Made by a program: the position numbers and the translations under genes. A stretch of 64,000 bases of DNA from Sanyastnella coralliicola (GTDB lineage Bacteria; Bacteroidota; Bacteroidia; Flavobacteriales_D; Sanyastnellaceae), in contig NZ_CP132543.1 of NCBI RefSeq assembly GCF_030845195.1, positions 1,071,501 through 1,135,500 of the forward strand, given 5' to 3'. The notes beneath the pieces are model-generated. The model did not search any database. It was given only the letters and a program-made list of their open reading frames with translations, and was not told the DNA's origin. This document shows, one piece after another, positions 1-8,295 of this stretch (positions are counted from its first letter, which is position 1; every line of letters begins with the position of its first letter).

Positions 1-1
1 G

Positions 2-298
2 ATTGGTCTTCAAGAAGATGATAACCTAGATGGTGAATACGATCGTTTCAACGAAGGAACATACAACACAGAGATTCTGGTTGACTGGAAAGGATGGAAA
101 GTGGTTTCCATTCCTTTGAGCTCGTTTAACCTGAGTACGGTAGGAGGCTTCGGAAACATTGACGGTACAGGAAACCAAGACGTTGACCGAATCATCAGCA
201 TCGAATTCCTTCTCCTTTCTGTGGAAGGAACAAGCACCTTCATTGGTTACGGTCTTGATTACGTGAACTTCACTCGATTTACACCTTGGACACCATGA
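2..298 (+). CDS. C-terminal part of a carbohydrate-binding surface protein (partial)
   Basis: An open frame enters from the window edge and stops with TGA at 296-298. The 98 visible residues are rich in Trp, Tyr, Phe and Asp and end in a beta-strand pattern (VSIPLSSFNL, then IISIEFLLLS, then FIGYGLDYVNF). This resembles the galactose-binding-like fold of carbohydrate-binding modules and the end of the second domain of the next protein, where a similar FSIPLSDFS segment appears. No sorting domain follows, so it may be a lipoprotein like its neighbour. The stop overlaps the next ATG (ATGA), so it is the upstream member of the glycan operon. The N-terminus and any signal peptide lie outside the window. 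The function as a glycan-binding protein is inferred. Confidence 0.7.
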   Translation: MGLQEDDNLDGEYDRFNEGTYNTEILVDWKGWKVVSIPLSSFNLSTVGGFGNIDGTGNQDVDRIISIEFLLLSVEGTSTFIGYGLDYVNFTRFTPWTP

Positions 299-1419
299 GA
301 AAGCTACCATACATATTGCTAGCACTCTTGTGGATTGGATGTGGAATCACATTCGAGACAATGACCTTGGAAGACCCAAATCTGGTGGGACCGGAAGATG
401 GAATGCGCTATTTCAAAGCGCCGACTGTCTATAAAGACGCCACAGATAACGTTTGGGGACTAGAGAAGGACGATTGCAAAGACTTCAAGAGTATCAAGAA
501 AGACGAGCGTGGTACCGTTCTGAAGCTTGAGTGGGCGAAGACTTCTTGTGATTGGGTTGGAATGGGAATTGGTTGGAACAACTGGCAACCTAAAGACCTA
601 CTCACAATCATGGAGACCGCTGACTTGGTGATGGATATACGCGCAGTAGAAGACAAAACGAATATTCCAATCATCGTTTTCCTTTTGGAAGACTACGGAG
701 GGGTAATGAGTGCTGCTGTTTCTGGAGGTTACTGTCTTGAAACGTATCCGATTACCGAAGACTGGCAAGAGTTCAGAATGCCAATGAACCGTTTCGATTA
801 CCAAACCTGTGGTATCGATCTGAGTAACGTGAAGCAACTAGTAATGGAGTGTCAAGGATACGGAAGCGTACTCATTGACAACATTCGAATTGAAGAGCAT
901 GAAGAACGTTCTGTCAAGAAGAAAGAATTCCCACCACATACCATTGATGCGGATGACCGCATGGTCATTTTCGATGGTTCATTTGATAAGGTATGGGGTC
1001 TAGGTAAGTACGAAAGCCGAGACTTCAACGTCAGAGGAAATACACTTGAGCTTGAGTGGGATGAATGTGATAATTGCCAGTGGCAGCGCATGGGTACCTC
1101 TTGGGCCGGATGGAAAGGAGTGGACTTCACAGAAAAGTATGACGACCTGAAACTAATGGTCGAAGTAGGTGAGAGAAATATGAAAAATGGAGACCTCTTG
1201 ATGGTCATGGAAGCATATAGTTTCGCTCACAAGAAAAAGGCGCTTTCAGCTTACGTAGAGAAAAGCGGAGATGGGAAACAGACGTTCTCAATTCCACTTT
1301 CAGACTTCTCTACTGAAGGAGAATTCTGGAGTCGTATCAAGCAGTTACGATTTGAATTTGAAGGGAAGGGAAGCGTGAATATTCACCGAATTGAGATTGT
1401 CAAGGATGTTACGAACTAA
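295..1419 (+). CDS. Lipoprotein with two tandem carbohydrate-binding-like domains
   Basis: 374 residues starting at ATG 295, which overlaps the preceding stop; a more upstream in-frame TTG is less likely. The N-terminus is a lipoprotein signal ending in a lipobox-like LWIGC, so the mature protein should be lipid-anchored, probably at the outer membrane. Two homologous domains follow, at about residues 35-200 and 210-370. Each begins with a VWGL segment, has a Cys-rich strand containing W and GW/GTSW (near residues 85 and 265) and ends in a FxMP/FSIPLSxF strand. This fits duplicated carbohydrate-binding modules of the jelly-roll type (CBM11-like is a guess). It lies between a related partial gene and a GH3 gene, so a role in capturing glycan for the operon's hydrolases is likely. 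It is not a SusD by sequence or length. Confidence 0.75.
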   Translation: MRKLPYILLALLWIGCGITFETMTLEDPNLVGPEDGMRYFKAPTVYKDATDNVWGLEKDDCKDFKSIKKDERGTVLKLEWAKTSCDWVGMGIGWNNWQPKDLLTIMETADLVMDIRAVEDKTNIPIIVFLLEDYGGVMSAAVSGGYCLETYPITEDWQEFRMPMNRFDYQTCGIDLSNVKQLVMECQGYGSVLIDNIRIEEHEERSVKKKEFPPHTIDADDRMVIFDGSFDKVWGLGKYESRDFNVRGNTLELEWDECDNCQWQRMGTSWAGWKGVDFTEKYDDLKLMVEVGERNMKNGDLLMVMEAYSFAHKKKALSAYVEKSGDGKQTFSIPLSDFSTEGEFWSRIKQLRFEFEGKGSVNIHRIEIVKDVTN

Positions 1420-3643
1420 CCAAATACTATTATACATTTTAAGCGTGGCGATCATAGCGTGTTCGCCAGTTGAACAACCAAATGAAAGTAATTCTTCCAC
1501 GAAGGAAAATTCCCAAGTGGAGGAGTTACTCTCTAAGATGACCTTGGAGGAAAAGGTGGGTCAAATGACTCAGCTTACCCTTGATATGATCTTGGAAGGT
1601 GAGCCTTACGCTTCTGTGGAACCGCATCATATTGATGAGCCTAGTCTGCAAGAAGTGATCGTTGACTTGAACGTCGGATCCATCTTGAACTGCGGTGGTC
1701 ACAGCTACCCAAGAGAGTTTTGGTTAGATCTTATGACACGCATCCAAGACAAAGCCAAAGAGACACCGAATCAAATTCCTGTCTTGTACGGTATTGATGC
1801 GATTCACGGAGTAACATACACTGACAACAGCACGCTGATTCCACAACAAATCGGTTTGGCGTGTACATGGGATACTTCCATGGTGAAGTCGCTATCTGAA
1901 ACAGCTGCTTATGAAGTTCGCGCGTCAGGAATTCCTTGGAATTTCTCACCTGTGCTTGACATTGCGCGTGACCCTCGTTGGCCTCGTTTCTGGGAGACTT
2001 TCGGAGAAGACGTGAAGCTGGTAACTGATATGGGATCTGCCATGGTTGACGGTTACCAAGGTTCTGGTGATGAGATAGACTCTGTACACGTAGCTGCTTG
2101 TCTCAAGCACTTCTTGGGGTACAGCGTTACCCTTTCTGGTAAGGATCGTACGCAGGCTTGGGTGCCTGAACGTCAATTGCGCGAGTACTTCCTTCCAGGT
2201 TTCGAAGAAGCGATTGAGCGCGGTGCGAAAACCATCATGGTGAACTCAGGAGAAATGAACGGCATTCCGGTGCACGTGAACCCAGCCATCCTGACTGACC
2301 TTTTGCGCAATGAGCTTGGGTTTGAAGGTATGGTAGTGACTGATTGGGAAGACATCAAATACCTCGTTTCTCGTCACAAGGTGGCGGCTACTTATAAGGA
2401 AGCAATCAAAATGGCGGTTGACGCAGGTATCGATATGTCAATGGTCCCAACAGATCTTGAATTCCCTGTGCTTTTGAAAGAGTTGGTAGAAGAAGGAGAG
2501 ATTTCAGAAGCGCGTATTGACGAGTCTGTGCGCCGCATTCTTCAATTGAAGTTTGATCTTGGTCTGTTTGACGCAAAGGTGCCTTCTCTTGATGATTATC
2601 CTGATTTCGCTAGCGCGGAAGCGCGTGCAAGTGCTTTGGAAGCAGCTCGTGCATCTATCGTGATGCTCAAGAATGAAAACGTTTTACCACTAAATGGTGG
2701 AGAACGTCTTCTTGTGGTTGGTGACAACGCAAACTCATTGAACGTATTAAACGGTGGATGGACACGTACGTGGCAAGGAGTAGATCCGCAGTACAACACA
2801 CCAGACATGCCATCATTCCTCGAAGAAGTACAGTCTAGATTTGCTAGCGTTACCTACATGACGAATGACCAATTCTTGGCTTCACGAGGAGTGAGCGCAG
2901 ATCACGTAATCGCATTCTTAGGTGAAACACCTTACACGGAAACACCAGGTGATATTGAAGACCTCGATCTTCCTGAAAATCAGATAGAAGTGATTGGTAA
3001 ACTAGGAGAATTGAGCGTTCCTACGTCATTGATCCTCTCTGAAGGACGTCCACGCACGTTTGGAGAACTTCCTGAGGGAATTGATGCTTTTATTTTAGCG
3101 ATGTTGCCTGGAGATCAGGGGGGTAGAGCATTAGTAGATGTATTATTAGGTGAACACAACCCTGGAGGGCACCTACCATTTACCTACCCAAGATATCCTT
3201 CAGCGCATACTACGTACGACCACAAATACACGGATATGATGCACATCGATTTCTCTACGAATGCAGTGAATCCACTGTACGAGTTTGGGGATGGATTGTC
3301 ATACACAACATTTGAAATGAGCGACCTGAGCTTATCTGCTGATACCTTAGGTGCCAAAGGAACATTAGACGTTTCTGTAGTCATCAAGAATACAGGAGAT
3401 CTAGCGGGATCAGACGTTATTCAGGTTTACGTAAGCGATAGCGTAGCAACGATTACACCAAGTGTGAAGCGACTACGTGCTTACCGCAAAGTGGAACTTG
3501 ATGCGGGAGCTAGCCAGGAAGTGCAGTTCTCCATCCCTGTTCAAGACTTTGCTTTTGTTGGAATCGACAACGACTGGGTAGTTGAACCAGGAGTATTTGG
3601 GGTTGTGATTGGAGATATGAAAGAAACACTGATTGTAAAATGA
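1406..3643 (+). CDS. Glycoside hydrolase family 3 beta-glucosidase, lipoprotein
   Basis: 745 residues from ATG 1406, overlapping the upstream gene by 14 bp. The signal ends in a lipobox (IIAC), so it is probably a lipid-anchored periplasmic or surface enzyme. The GH3 TIM barrel is clear: MTLEEKVGQMTQ near the start, VLYGIDAIHGV, ARDPRWPRFWETFGED, KHFLGY, and VTDWED with the predicted nucleophile Asp near residue 313. The second alpha/beta domain (IVMLKNENVLPL, GGHLPFTYPR) and a C-terminal fibronectin-III-like domain are also present. Length fits the BglX-type three-domain architecture. In this operon it would release glucose from oligosaccharides made by the GH16 enzyme downstream. The codons for residues Phe-Ala-Ser-Ala-Glu near residue 405 contain an exact copy of the iterated 13-mer described separately. 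Confidence 0.93.
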   Translation: MLRTNQILLYILSVAIIACSPVEQPNESNSSTKENSQVEELLSKMTLEEKVGQMTQLTLDMILEGEPYASVEPHHIDEPSLQEVIVDLNVGSILNCGGHSYPREFWLDLMTRIQDKAKETPNQIPVLYGIDAIHGVTYTDNSTLIPQQIGLACTWDTSMVKSLSETAAYEVRASGIPWNFSPVLDIARDPRWPRFWETFGEDVKLVTDMGSAMVDGYQGSGDEIDSVHVAACLKHFLGYSVTLSGKDRTQAWVPERQLREYFLPGFEEAIERGAKTIMVNSGEMNGIPVHVNPAILTDLLRNELGFEGMVVTDWEDIKYLVSRHKVAATYKEAIKMAVDAGIDMSMVPTDLEFPVLLKELVEEGEISEARIDESVRRILQLKFDLGLFDAKVPSLDDYPDFASAEARASALEAARASIVMLKNENVLPLNGGERLLVVGDNANSLNVLNGGWTRTWQGVDPQYNTPDMPSFLEEVQSRFASVTYMTNDQFLASRGVSADHVIAFLGETPYTETPGDIEDLDLPENQIEVIGKLGELSVPTSLILSEGRPRTFGELPEGIDAFILAMLPGDQGGRALVDVLLGEHNPGGHLPFTYPRYPSAHTTYDHKYTDMMHIDFSTNAVNPLYEFGDGLSYTTFEMSDLSLSADTLGAKGTLDVSVVIKNTGDLAGSDVIQVYVSDSVATITPSVKRLRAYRKVELDAGASQEVQFSIPVQDFAFVGIDNDWVVEPGVFGVVIGDMKETLIVK
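2606..2620 (+). repeat. Iterated motif copy (TTCGCTAGCGCGGAA) inside the GH3 gene
   Basis: Exact copy of the core CGCTAGCGCGGAA in plus orientation. It reads Phe-Ala-Ser-Ala-Glu in the GH3 frame, in a linker between the barrel and the second domain. Confidence 0.85.
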
Positions 3644-5412
3644 GACTTTTAGGAGTAGTTGGTTTATTGGCACTCACCCTGTCGCTTAATGCGCAGTGCG
3701 AGCAATTGGTTTGGTCAGACGAATTTGATGGATCTACATTAGATCTTTCAACTTGGGGATTCGACCTAGGAGATGGTTGTCCTAACCTTTGTGGCTGGGG
3801 GAATAACGAGCTCCAGTTCTACACGAATGAAGATGAGAATGTGTTCTTGTCTGATGGAAACCTTCACATTCGTGCCAATTTTGAAGCAGGGGGAGATCCT
3901 GAATGGACTTCAGCGCGCATCGTTACACGTGATCTTCAAACGTTCAAGTCTGGACGTATCGAAGCACGTATCCAGATGCCAGAAGGACAAGGGTTTTGGC
4001 CTGCGTTCTGGCTACTTCCAGAAACTCGTGAATATGGCGGATGGCCGCTATCAGGAGAGATTGATGTGACGGAGGTAATTGGGAACGATGTGTTCACCAA
4101 CCACGGTACACTTCACTACGGACCTAAATGGCCGAACAACCAATTGACCGGAGCGACAGTGAGTGTTCCTCAGTCATTGGCTGATGGATTCCATACATAC
4201 GCTATTGAGTGGGAACACGACGAGATTCGCTGGTACCTGGATGGCCAGTTGTTCAGCGTGAAAACACCTGAAGACCAAGGAACATTCCCTTGGCGATTTG
4301 ATCAAGACTTCCACATCATTCTCAACCTTGCTGTTGGTGGTTGGTTCCCAGGATTCCCTGATGAGACTACCCCTGCTCAGGCAGATTTGATCGTAGACTA
4401 CGTACGTGTTTACCACCTACCGGAGATGGCCATTATAACTGGTCGTCCTTATTCTTTCCTAGGTGATGAGGTGCCATACAACACGAAAGCGGTTGATGGA
4501 ATGGAATACCAGTGGAGCACAGACGGTGGAACCATCGTTTCAGGCGGTAACTCAGCAGACGTAGTTGTGAGCTGGGATTTCCCTGGAGTTCACGATCTAA
4601 ACCTGACAATTGGTTCAGGCGAGTGTCAATCAACAATCACGAAATCAATCCGAGTAGGGAATGAGTGTGAATTGGTGATGTCTGACAATGAAACGCATTA
4701 CGGAGTGCACTGGTCAGCGGCTACAGGAGCAGTTTCTCTGGACCCACTGCCTTCACCAAACGAAGTGAATGGTAGTTCTGTTTCTACCCGTTGGACGAGA
4801 GAAGGAACGACAGGAGACTTCGTACGATTTACGATTGATGGGATTACAGATGCAACACCTATTGCTGAAGGAGAACGCACCCTTGCTCTGAAAACATTCA
4901 CGAACGCACCTGCGGGTACGACACTTGAGTTGAGACTAATGAATGAAGAGCAGTCAGGAGGTTCTGTTTTCGGTGGAAGCTACATCACACTCCAAGGACA
5001 AACCACTGTTTCCTACGAATGGGAACAGGTTTATTTCACGGTGACAAGTGCACCGAACCCAACTGTAGATCCTACGGAGATCAATCAGTTGCAAATGCGC
5101 ATGTTGAGCGCTCAACCCCTCGGATACCTAATCCATACAGATGATCCTACCTTGATCGCTGTGGATTGTGTGCCTGTAGGAGTTGCTGAATTCAAGGAAA
5201 TCGAAGGCACCCTGGCCTTGGTTGAAAATACAATAACATTATCGAATTCATCAGCCGACTTTATGGAGGTGTATGATGCCGGAGGAAGACTAATTGGTAC
5301 TACAGCGGTCGCTGAACGCAGCGCAACTGTTGAGGTTTTCGCCCCTGGTGTTTACATCGTCCATCTAGTCGCTGTTGATGGAGTTCGTACCCAAAAGCTG
5401 ATCAAACCATGA
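3640..5412 (+). CDS. GH16 endo-beta-glucanase (laminarinase type) with PKD-like domain and T9SS sorting domain
   Basis: 590 residues; the ATG overlaps the GH3 stop (ATGA). A signal peptide ends near LNAQC. The GH16 domain covers about residues 22-265 with the family signature GEIDVTE: predicted nucleophile Glu140, Asp142 and acid/base Glu145. Aromatic motifs typical of laminarinases (WSDEFDG, WGNNELQFYT, FWPAFWLLP, HTYAIEWE) are present. A PKD/Ig-like domain (about 268-350) and a jelly-roll-like domain (about 350-510, possible CBM) follow. The last 70 residues look like a type A T9SS sorting domain (FMEVYDAGGRLIG, then APGVYIVHLV and a C-terminal QKLIKP). It is therefore expected to be exported and attached to the cell surface. 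Substrate is probably beta-1,3-glucan; other GH16 substrates cannot be excluded from sequence alone. Confidence 0.93.
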   Translation: MRLLGVVGLLALTLSLNAQCEQLVWSDEFDGSTLDLSTWGFDLGDGCPNLCGWGNNELQFYTNEDENVFLSDGNLHIRANFEAGGDPEWTSARIVTRDLQTFKSGRIEARIQMPEGQGFWPAFWLLPETREYGGWPLSGEIDVTEVIGNDVFTNHGTLHYGPKWPNNQLTGATVSVPQSLADGFHTYAIEWEHDEIRWYLDGQLFSVKTPEDQGTFPWRFDQDFHIILNLAVGGWFPGFPDETTPAQADLIVDYVRVYHLPEMAIITGRPYSFLGDEVPYNTKAVDGMEYQWSTDGGTIVSGGNSADVVVSWDFPGVHDLNLTIGSGECQSTITKSIRVGNECELVMSDNETHYGVHWSAATGAVSLDPLPSPNEVNGSSVSTRWTREGTTGDFVRFTIDGITDATPIAEGERTLALKTFTNAPAGTTLELRLMNEEQSGGSVFGGSYITLQGQTTVSYEWEQVYFTVTSAPNPTVDPTEINQLQMRMLSAQPLGYLIHTDDPTLIAVDCVPVGVAEFKEIEGTLALVENTITLSNSSADFMEVYDAGGRLIGTTAVAERSATVEVFAPGVYIVHLVAVDGVRTQKLIKP

Positions 5413-6674
5413 AGAAGTTTCTGATCATCCTAGCGGCAGTTTTATCCGCTGGAGCAATACACGCTCAAGGACCGACAAAGACTGAAAAACGTCTGATCAA
5501 TGGTCAATGGGAGATTCTTAAAGATGGCGAACCGTTCTACATCAAAGGAGCCGGTGGCCATGTACATATGGATGTTGTTGTAGAATGCGGTGGGAACTCG
5601 ATCCGAACATGGGGTCTTGATAACGCCAAAGCTATCCTAGATGAGGCTCATGAACATGGCTTGACTGTGTTGCTCGGCCTTTGGCTGGCGCACGAACGCC
5701 ATGGCTTCGATTACAGTGATGAATGGGCAGTTCAAGATCAGTTGAACGGATTCCGTCAAGCGGTGCGTGAGTTTAAAGATCACCCAGCCCTGTTGATGTG
5801 GGGTGTAGGTAACGAAGTTGACCTTTTTTATTCAGATATCAACGTGTGGGATGCAACCGAACAGATTGCAGCCATGATTCACGAAGAAGATCCGAACCAC
5901 CTCACGTGCTGTGTTACAGCTGGAATTGATGTAGCAGAAGTTCAGCTCATCAAGGAGCGTGCTCCTAGCATTGATGTACTTGGTGTGAACACGTATGGTG
6001 GAATTGATGGACTGAAATACGATATTGAGCTATTCGGTTGGGATGGCCCGTACATGGTGACAGAGTGGGGACCAACAGGACACTGGGAAGTTCAGAAGAC
6101 GACTTGGGGTGCGCCAATCGAGCAAACTTCCACTGAGAAGGCATCTTCATACTACCAACGTTACCAAAGCGGTATTAAAGAAGACCGTGGTAGCTGCGTT
6201 GGATCTTACGTTTTCCTTTGGGGACAAAAGCAGGAAACGACGCCAACTTGGTACGGTGTATTCCTTGAAGACGGAAGCAAAACAGAGGCTATTGATGTGC
6301 TTTACCAGCACTGGAATGGGATGGATCCGAACAACTTTGCCCCGAGCATTACGGAGTTCAAGGTCAATGGTAAAACTCGATTCGAAAGCGTCAACGTCGA
6401 AACAGGTGATAACATGGACCTAACGCTCGTGACGAAGGATAAGGAGAACGATAAGCTCTCTATCAAGCTGGAGATCATTCCTGAAAGTACAAACACGAAA
6501 GCCGGAGGTGACTACGAGGAGCGTCCTGAAAGCCTGTTTACGAATACTTTCTCAGAGGGAACGGAGTTTTCAGTTCCGGCGCCATCTGACCCGGGAGCAT
6601 ACCGTTTGTTCGTGTATATCCACGATGAAGGAGGGAAGGCCGCTACGGCTAACTTCCCATTTCTTGTTAAGTAG
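5409..6674 (+). CDS. Clan GH-A glycoside hydrolase with C-terminal Ig-like domain
   Basis: 421 residues; the start overlaps the GH16 stop by 4 bp. It has a cleavable signal peptide (IHAQ). The barrel shows the clan GH-A layout: acid/base Glu136 in GVGNEVD and nucleophile Glu219 in MVTEWGP, with early strands GGNSIRTWG and GLTVLLGLWL. Residues about 305-421 form an Ig-like or Fn3-like C-terminal domain. No T9SS sorting domain or lipobox is seen, so it is probably periplasmic. I cannot assign the GH family with confidence; GH2 barrel-like, GH5-like or GH158-like enzymes are possible. Context with GH16 and GH3 suggests action on beta-glucan oligosaccharides. It is the last gene of the operon. 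The iterated 13-mer follows directly after the stop. Confidence 0.85.
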   Translation: MKKFLIILAAVLSAGAIHAQGPTKTEKRLINGQWEILKDGEPFYIKGAGGHVHMDVVVECGGNSIRTWGLDNAKAILDEAHEHGLTVLLGLWLAHERHGFDYSDEWAVQDQLNGFRQAVREFKDHPALLMWGVGNEVDLFYSDINVWDATEQIAAMIHEEDPNHLTCCVTAGIDVAEVQLIKERAPSIDVLGVNTYGGIDGLKYDIELFGWDGPYMVTEWGPTGHWEVQKTTWGAPIEQTSTEKASSYYQRYQSGIKEDRGSCVGSYVFLWGQKQETTPTWYGVFLEDGSKTEAIDVLYQHWNGMDPNNFAPSITEFKVNGKTRFESVNVETGDNMDLTLVTKDKENDKLSIKLEIIPESTNTKAGGDYEERPESLFTNTFSEGTEFSVPAPSDPGAYRLFVYIHDEGGKAATANFPFLVK

Positions 6675-6677
6675 GAT

Positions 6678-6692
6678 TTCGCTAGCGCGGAA
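6678..6692 (+). repeat. Iterated motif copy (TTCGCTAGCGCGGAA), intergenic
   Basis: The only exact copy in this window that lies outside a coding region. It starts 3 bp after the GH-A stop and lies about 20-35 bp upstream of the ribA promoter box. No T-tract follows, so it is not a typical terminator. Confidence 0.85.
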
Positions 6693-6710
6693 AAGCGATT
6701 CGGAAAGCTG

Positions 6711-6718
6711 TACCTTTG
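6711..6718 (+). promoter_or_regulatory. Promoter -7 box (TACCTTTG) for ribA
   Basis: Matches the Bacteroidota -7 consensus TAnnTTTG. No clear -33 TTTG is seen at the usual distance. The ATG of ribA is about 41 bp downstream. Confidence 0.55.
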
Positions 6719-6759
6719 CCCAACGAACAAAATCCTCTTTTTGAGGTTCTTTTAGTCGA

Positions 6760-7347
6760 ATGAGAAAGCTCGCAGAGACCCGTATGCCTACATCATCAGG
6801 CGAATTCCGAATGATGGTGTATGAAAGTGAATTTCCAGATTTCCCTCACACTGTGCTGATGAAGCCAACTGATAATCAGGAGGTTTTCAACGTGCGCATC
6901 CACTCGGAGTGTATGACAGGTGATGTCTTTGGATCATCGCGTTGTGATTGTGGTCAACAGCTACAATACGCTATGCGTCACTTCGGAGAGAATGGGGGAA
7001 TCTTGATTTACCTCCGTCAAGAGGGAAGAGGAATCGGGTTAGTCAACAAAGTTAAAGCCTACAATCTCCAAGACAAAGGAATGGATACCATTGAAGCCAA
7101 CTTAGCTCTTGGCTTCCATGCAGATGATCGTGATTATGCACCAGCGATTCAGATTTTGAATGACTTGGGTGTGAAGAGGATCAACCTCTTCACGAATAAT
7201 CCGGAAAAGGTCAGCTCATTCAAAAACACTGAAATCGAAGTGGTTTCTCGTCAGCCAGTGGAGATTGATCCGGGTGAAGAGAATGCGTCGTACTTGAAGA
7301 CGAAGCAAGACAACATGGGGCACATGTTCTCGCGCATCAAGCTTTAA
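6760..7347 (+). CDS. ribA: GTP cyclohydrolase II
   Basis: 195 residues, the usual size of stand-alone GTP cyclohydrolase II. It opens GTP to 2,5-diamino-6-ribosylamino-4-pyrimidinone 5'-phosphate, the first step of riboflavin synthesis, in the cytoplasm. The zinc site is visible as HSECMTGDVFGSSRCDCGQQ (Cys at about 49, 60 and 62), and the GTP-binding loop LRQEGRGIGL follows near residue 88. The C-terminal part (LGVKRINLFTNNPEK) is also typical. No DHBP synthase domain is fused, unlike many RibBA proteins, so ribB should be elsewhere. The gene converges on the deacetylase gene with no bases between the two stops. Confidence 0.95.
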   Translation: MRKLAETRMPTSSGEFRMMVYESEFPDFPHTVLMKPTDNQEVFNVRIHSECMTGDVFGSSRCDCGQQLQYAMRHFGENGGILIYLRQEGRGIGLVNKVKAYNLQDKGMDTIEANLALGFHADDRDYAPAIQILNDLGVKRINLFTNNPEKVSSFKNTEIEVVSRQPVEIDPGEENASYLKTKQDNMGHMFSRIKL

Positions 7348-8250
7348 TTAGAAGTAGATCTCCTGAGCCAAGCGAAAAGTATTCGCGTGAGCCTCTACAA
7401 TCAGTCGTATATCTTTTGAGTATCCGCCTCCCATGGCGCAAATAACAGGCACGTCGTTTTCATGACATCGTTCCAAAACAATCCTGTCTCGCTCTCTGCA
7501 GCCATCAATGGTCATCCCTAGACGTCCCAATTGATCGCTTTCGAGTACATCAACACCCGTTTGGAAACAGATAAGATCTGGTTCAACCATATCGAATAAT
7601 CGAGGAAGGGTTTCTTTCAGAATTGATAAGTAGTGATTGTCGTCGGTGCCGTCTGGTAAAGGGATATCCAGATCACTTTTCTCCTTGTGCATTGGATAGT
7701 TCTTTGCACCATGCATGGAAAAGGTAAAAACAGATTCATCTTTTTCAAAGATCTCTGCAGAACCATTGCCTTGATGTACGTCCAGATCAACAAATAGAAC
7801 GCGTTTTGCCTTTCCTTGAAGCAAAGCGTTCCGCGCGGCTAGCGCTAAATCATTCAAAAGACAGAAGCCCTCACCATGATCGGTATAGGCGTGGTGTGTG
7901 CCTCCAGCAATGTTCATGGCTATGCCATGCTCAAAAGCATGATCAACACAGTCAACCGTACCCTGCATGATGCGAATTTCACGCTCTACCAACTGCTGAC
8001 TTAGCGGGAATCCTGTACGACGCTCCTCTTTTCGGCTCAAGCGTTGTTCCTTGAGCTTCAGCCAATACTCTTCATCATGAACGCGAAGAATCGAAGCTTC
8101 ATCAAGCAGGGAAGGGGCGAATAAATTGGATTCGGAAATAGTGCCTTCATGGATGAGCTGCTCAGGAAGGAGCTCGTACTTCTCCATAGGAAAGCGGTGT
8201 CCATCAGGAAGGGGGTGTGCGTAAGAAGGGTGCCAGGCGATCTTGAGCAT
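7348..8250 (-). CDS. Histone deacetylase-family (arginase-fold) deacetylase
   Basis: 300 residues from ATG 8250; an upstream TTG in frame lies next to the promoter and is unlikely. The class II/bacterial HDAC-like pattern is clear: GGTHHAYTDHGEGFC with the catalytic His pair, FVDLDVHQGNGSAEIF with zinc ligands Asp and His, FSMHGAKNYP, and QTGVDVLESDQLG with the third zinc ligand. Bacterial members act on acetylated small molecules such as acetoin, polyamines or acetyl-lysine; the substrate here is unknown. It is monocistronic with its own TAGCTTTG promoter 32 bp upstream. An imperfect relative of the iterated motif lies near position 7840 inside the gene. Confidence 0.88.
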   Translation of the reverse strand: MLKIAWHPSYAHPLPDGHRFPMEKYELLPEQLIHEGTISESNLFAPSLLDEASILRVHDEEYWLKLKEQRLSRKEERRTGFPLSQQLVEREIRIMQGTVDCVDHAFEHGIAMNIAGGTHHAYTDHGEGFCLLNDLALAARNALLQGKAKRVLFVDLDVHQGNGSAEIFEKDESVFTFSMHGAKNYPMHKEKSDLDIPLPDGTDDNHYLSILKETLPRLFDMVEPDLICFQTGVDVLESDQLGRLGMTIDGCRERDRIVLERCHENDVPVICAMGGGYSKDIRLIVEAHANTFRLAQEIYF

Positions 8251-8281
8251 TGGGTGCAATTGACAACTGAATGACAAGTTG

Positions 8282-8289
8282 CAAAGCTA
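8282..8289 (-). promoter_or_regulatory. Promoter -7 box (TAGCTTTG) for the deacetylase gene
   Basis: On the minus strand the box reads TAGCTTTG, an exact match to TAnnTTTG. It lies 31 bp from the chosen ATG and just outside the end of the T9SS gene at 8296. Confidence 0.55.
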
Positions 8290-8295
8290 CCTTGT

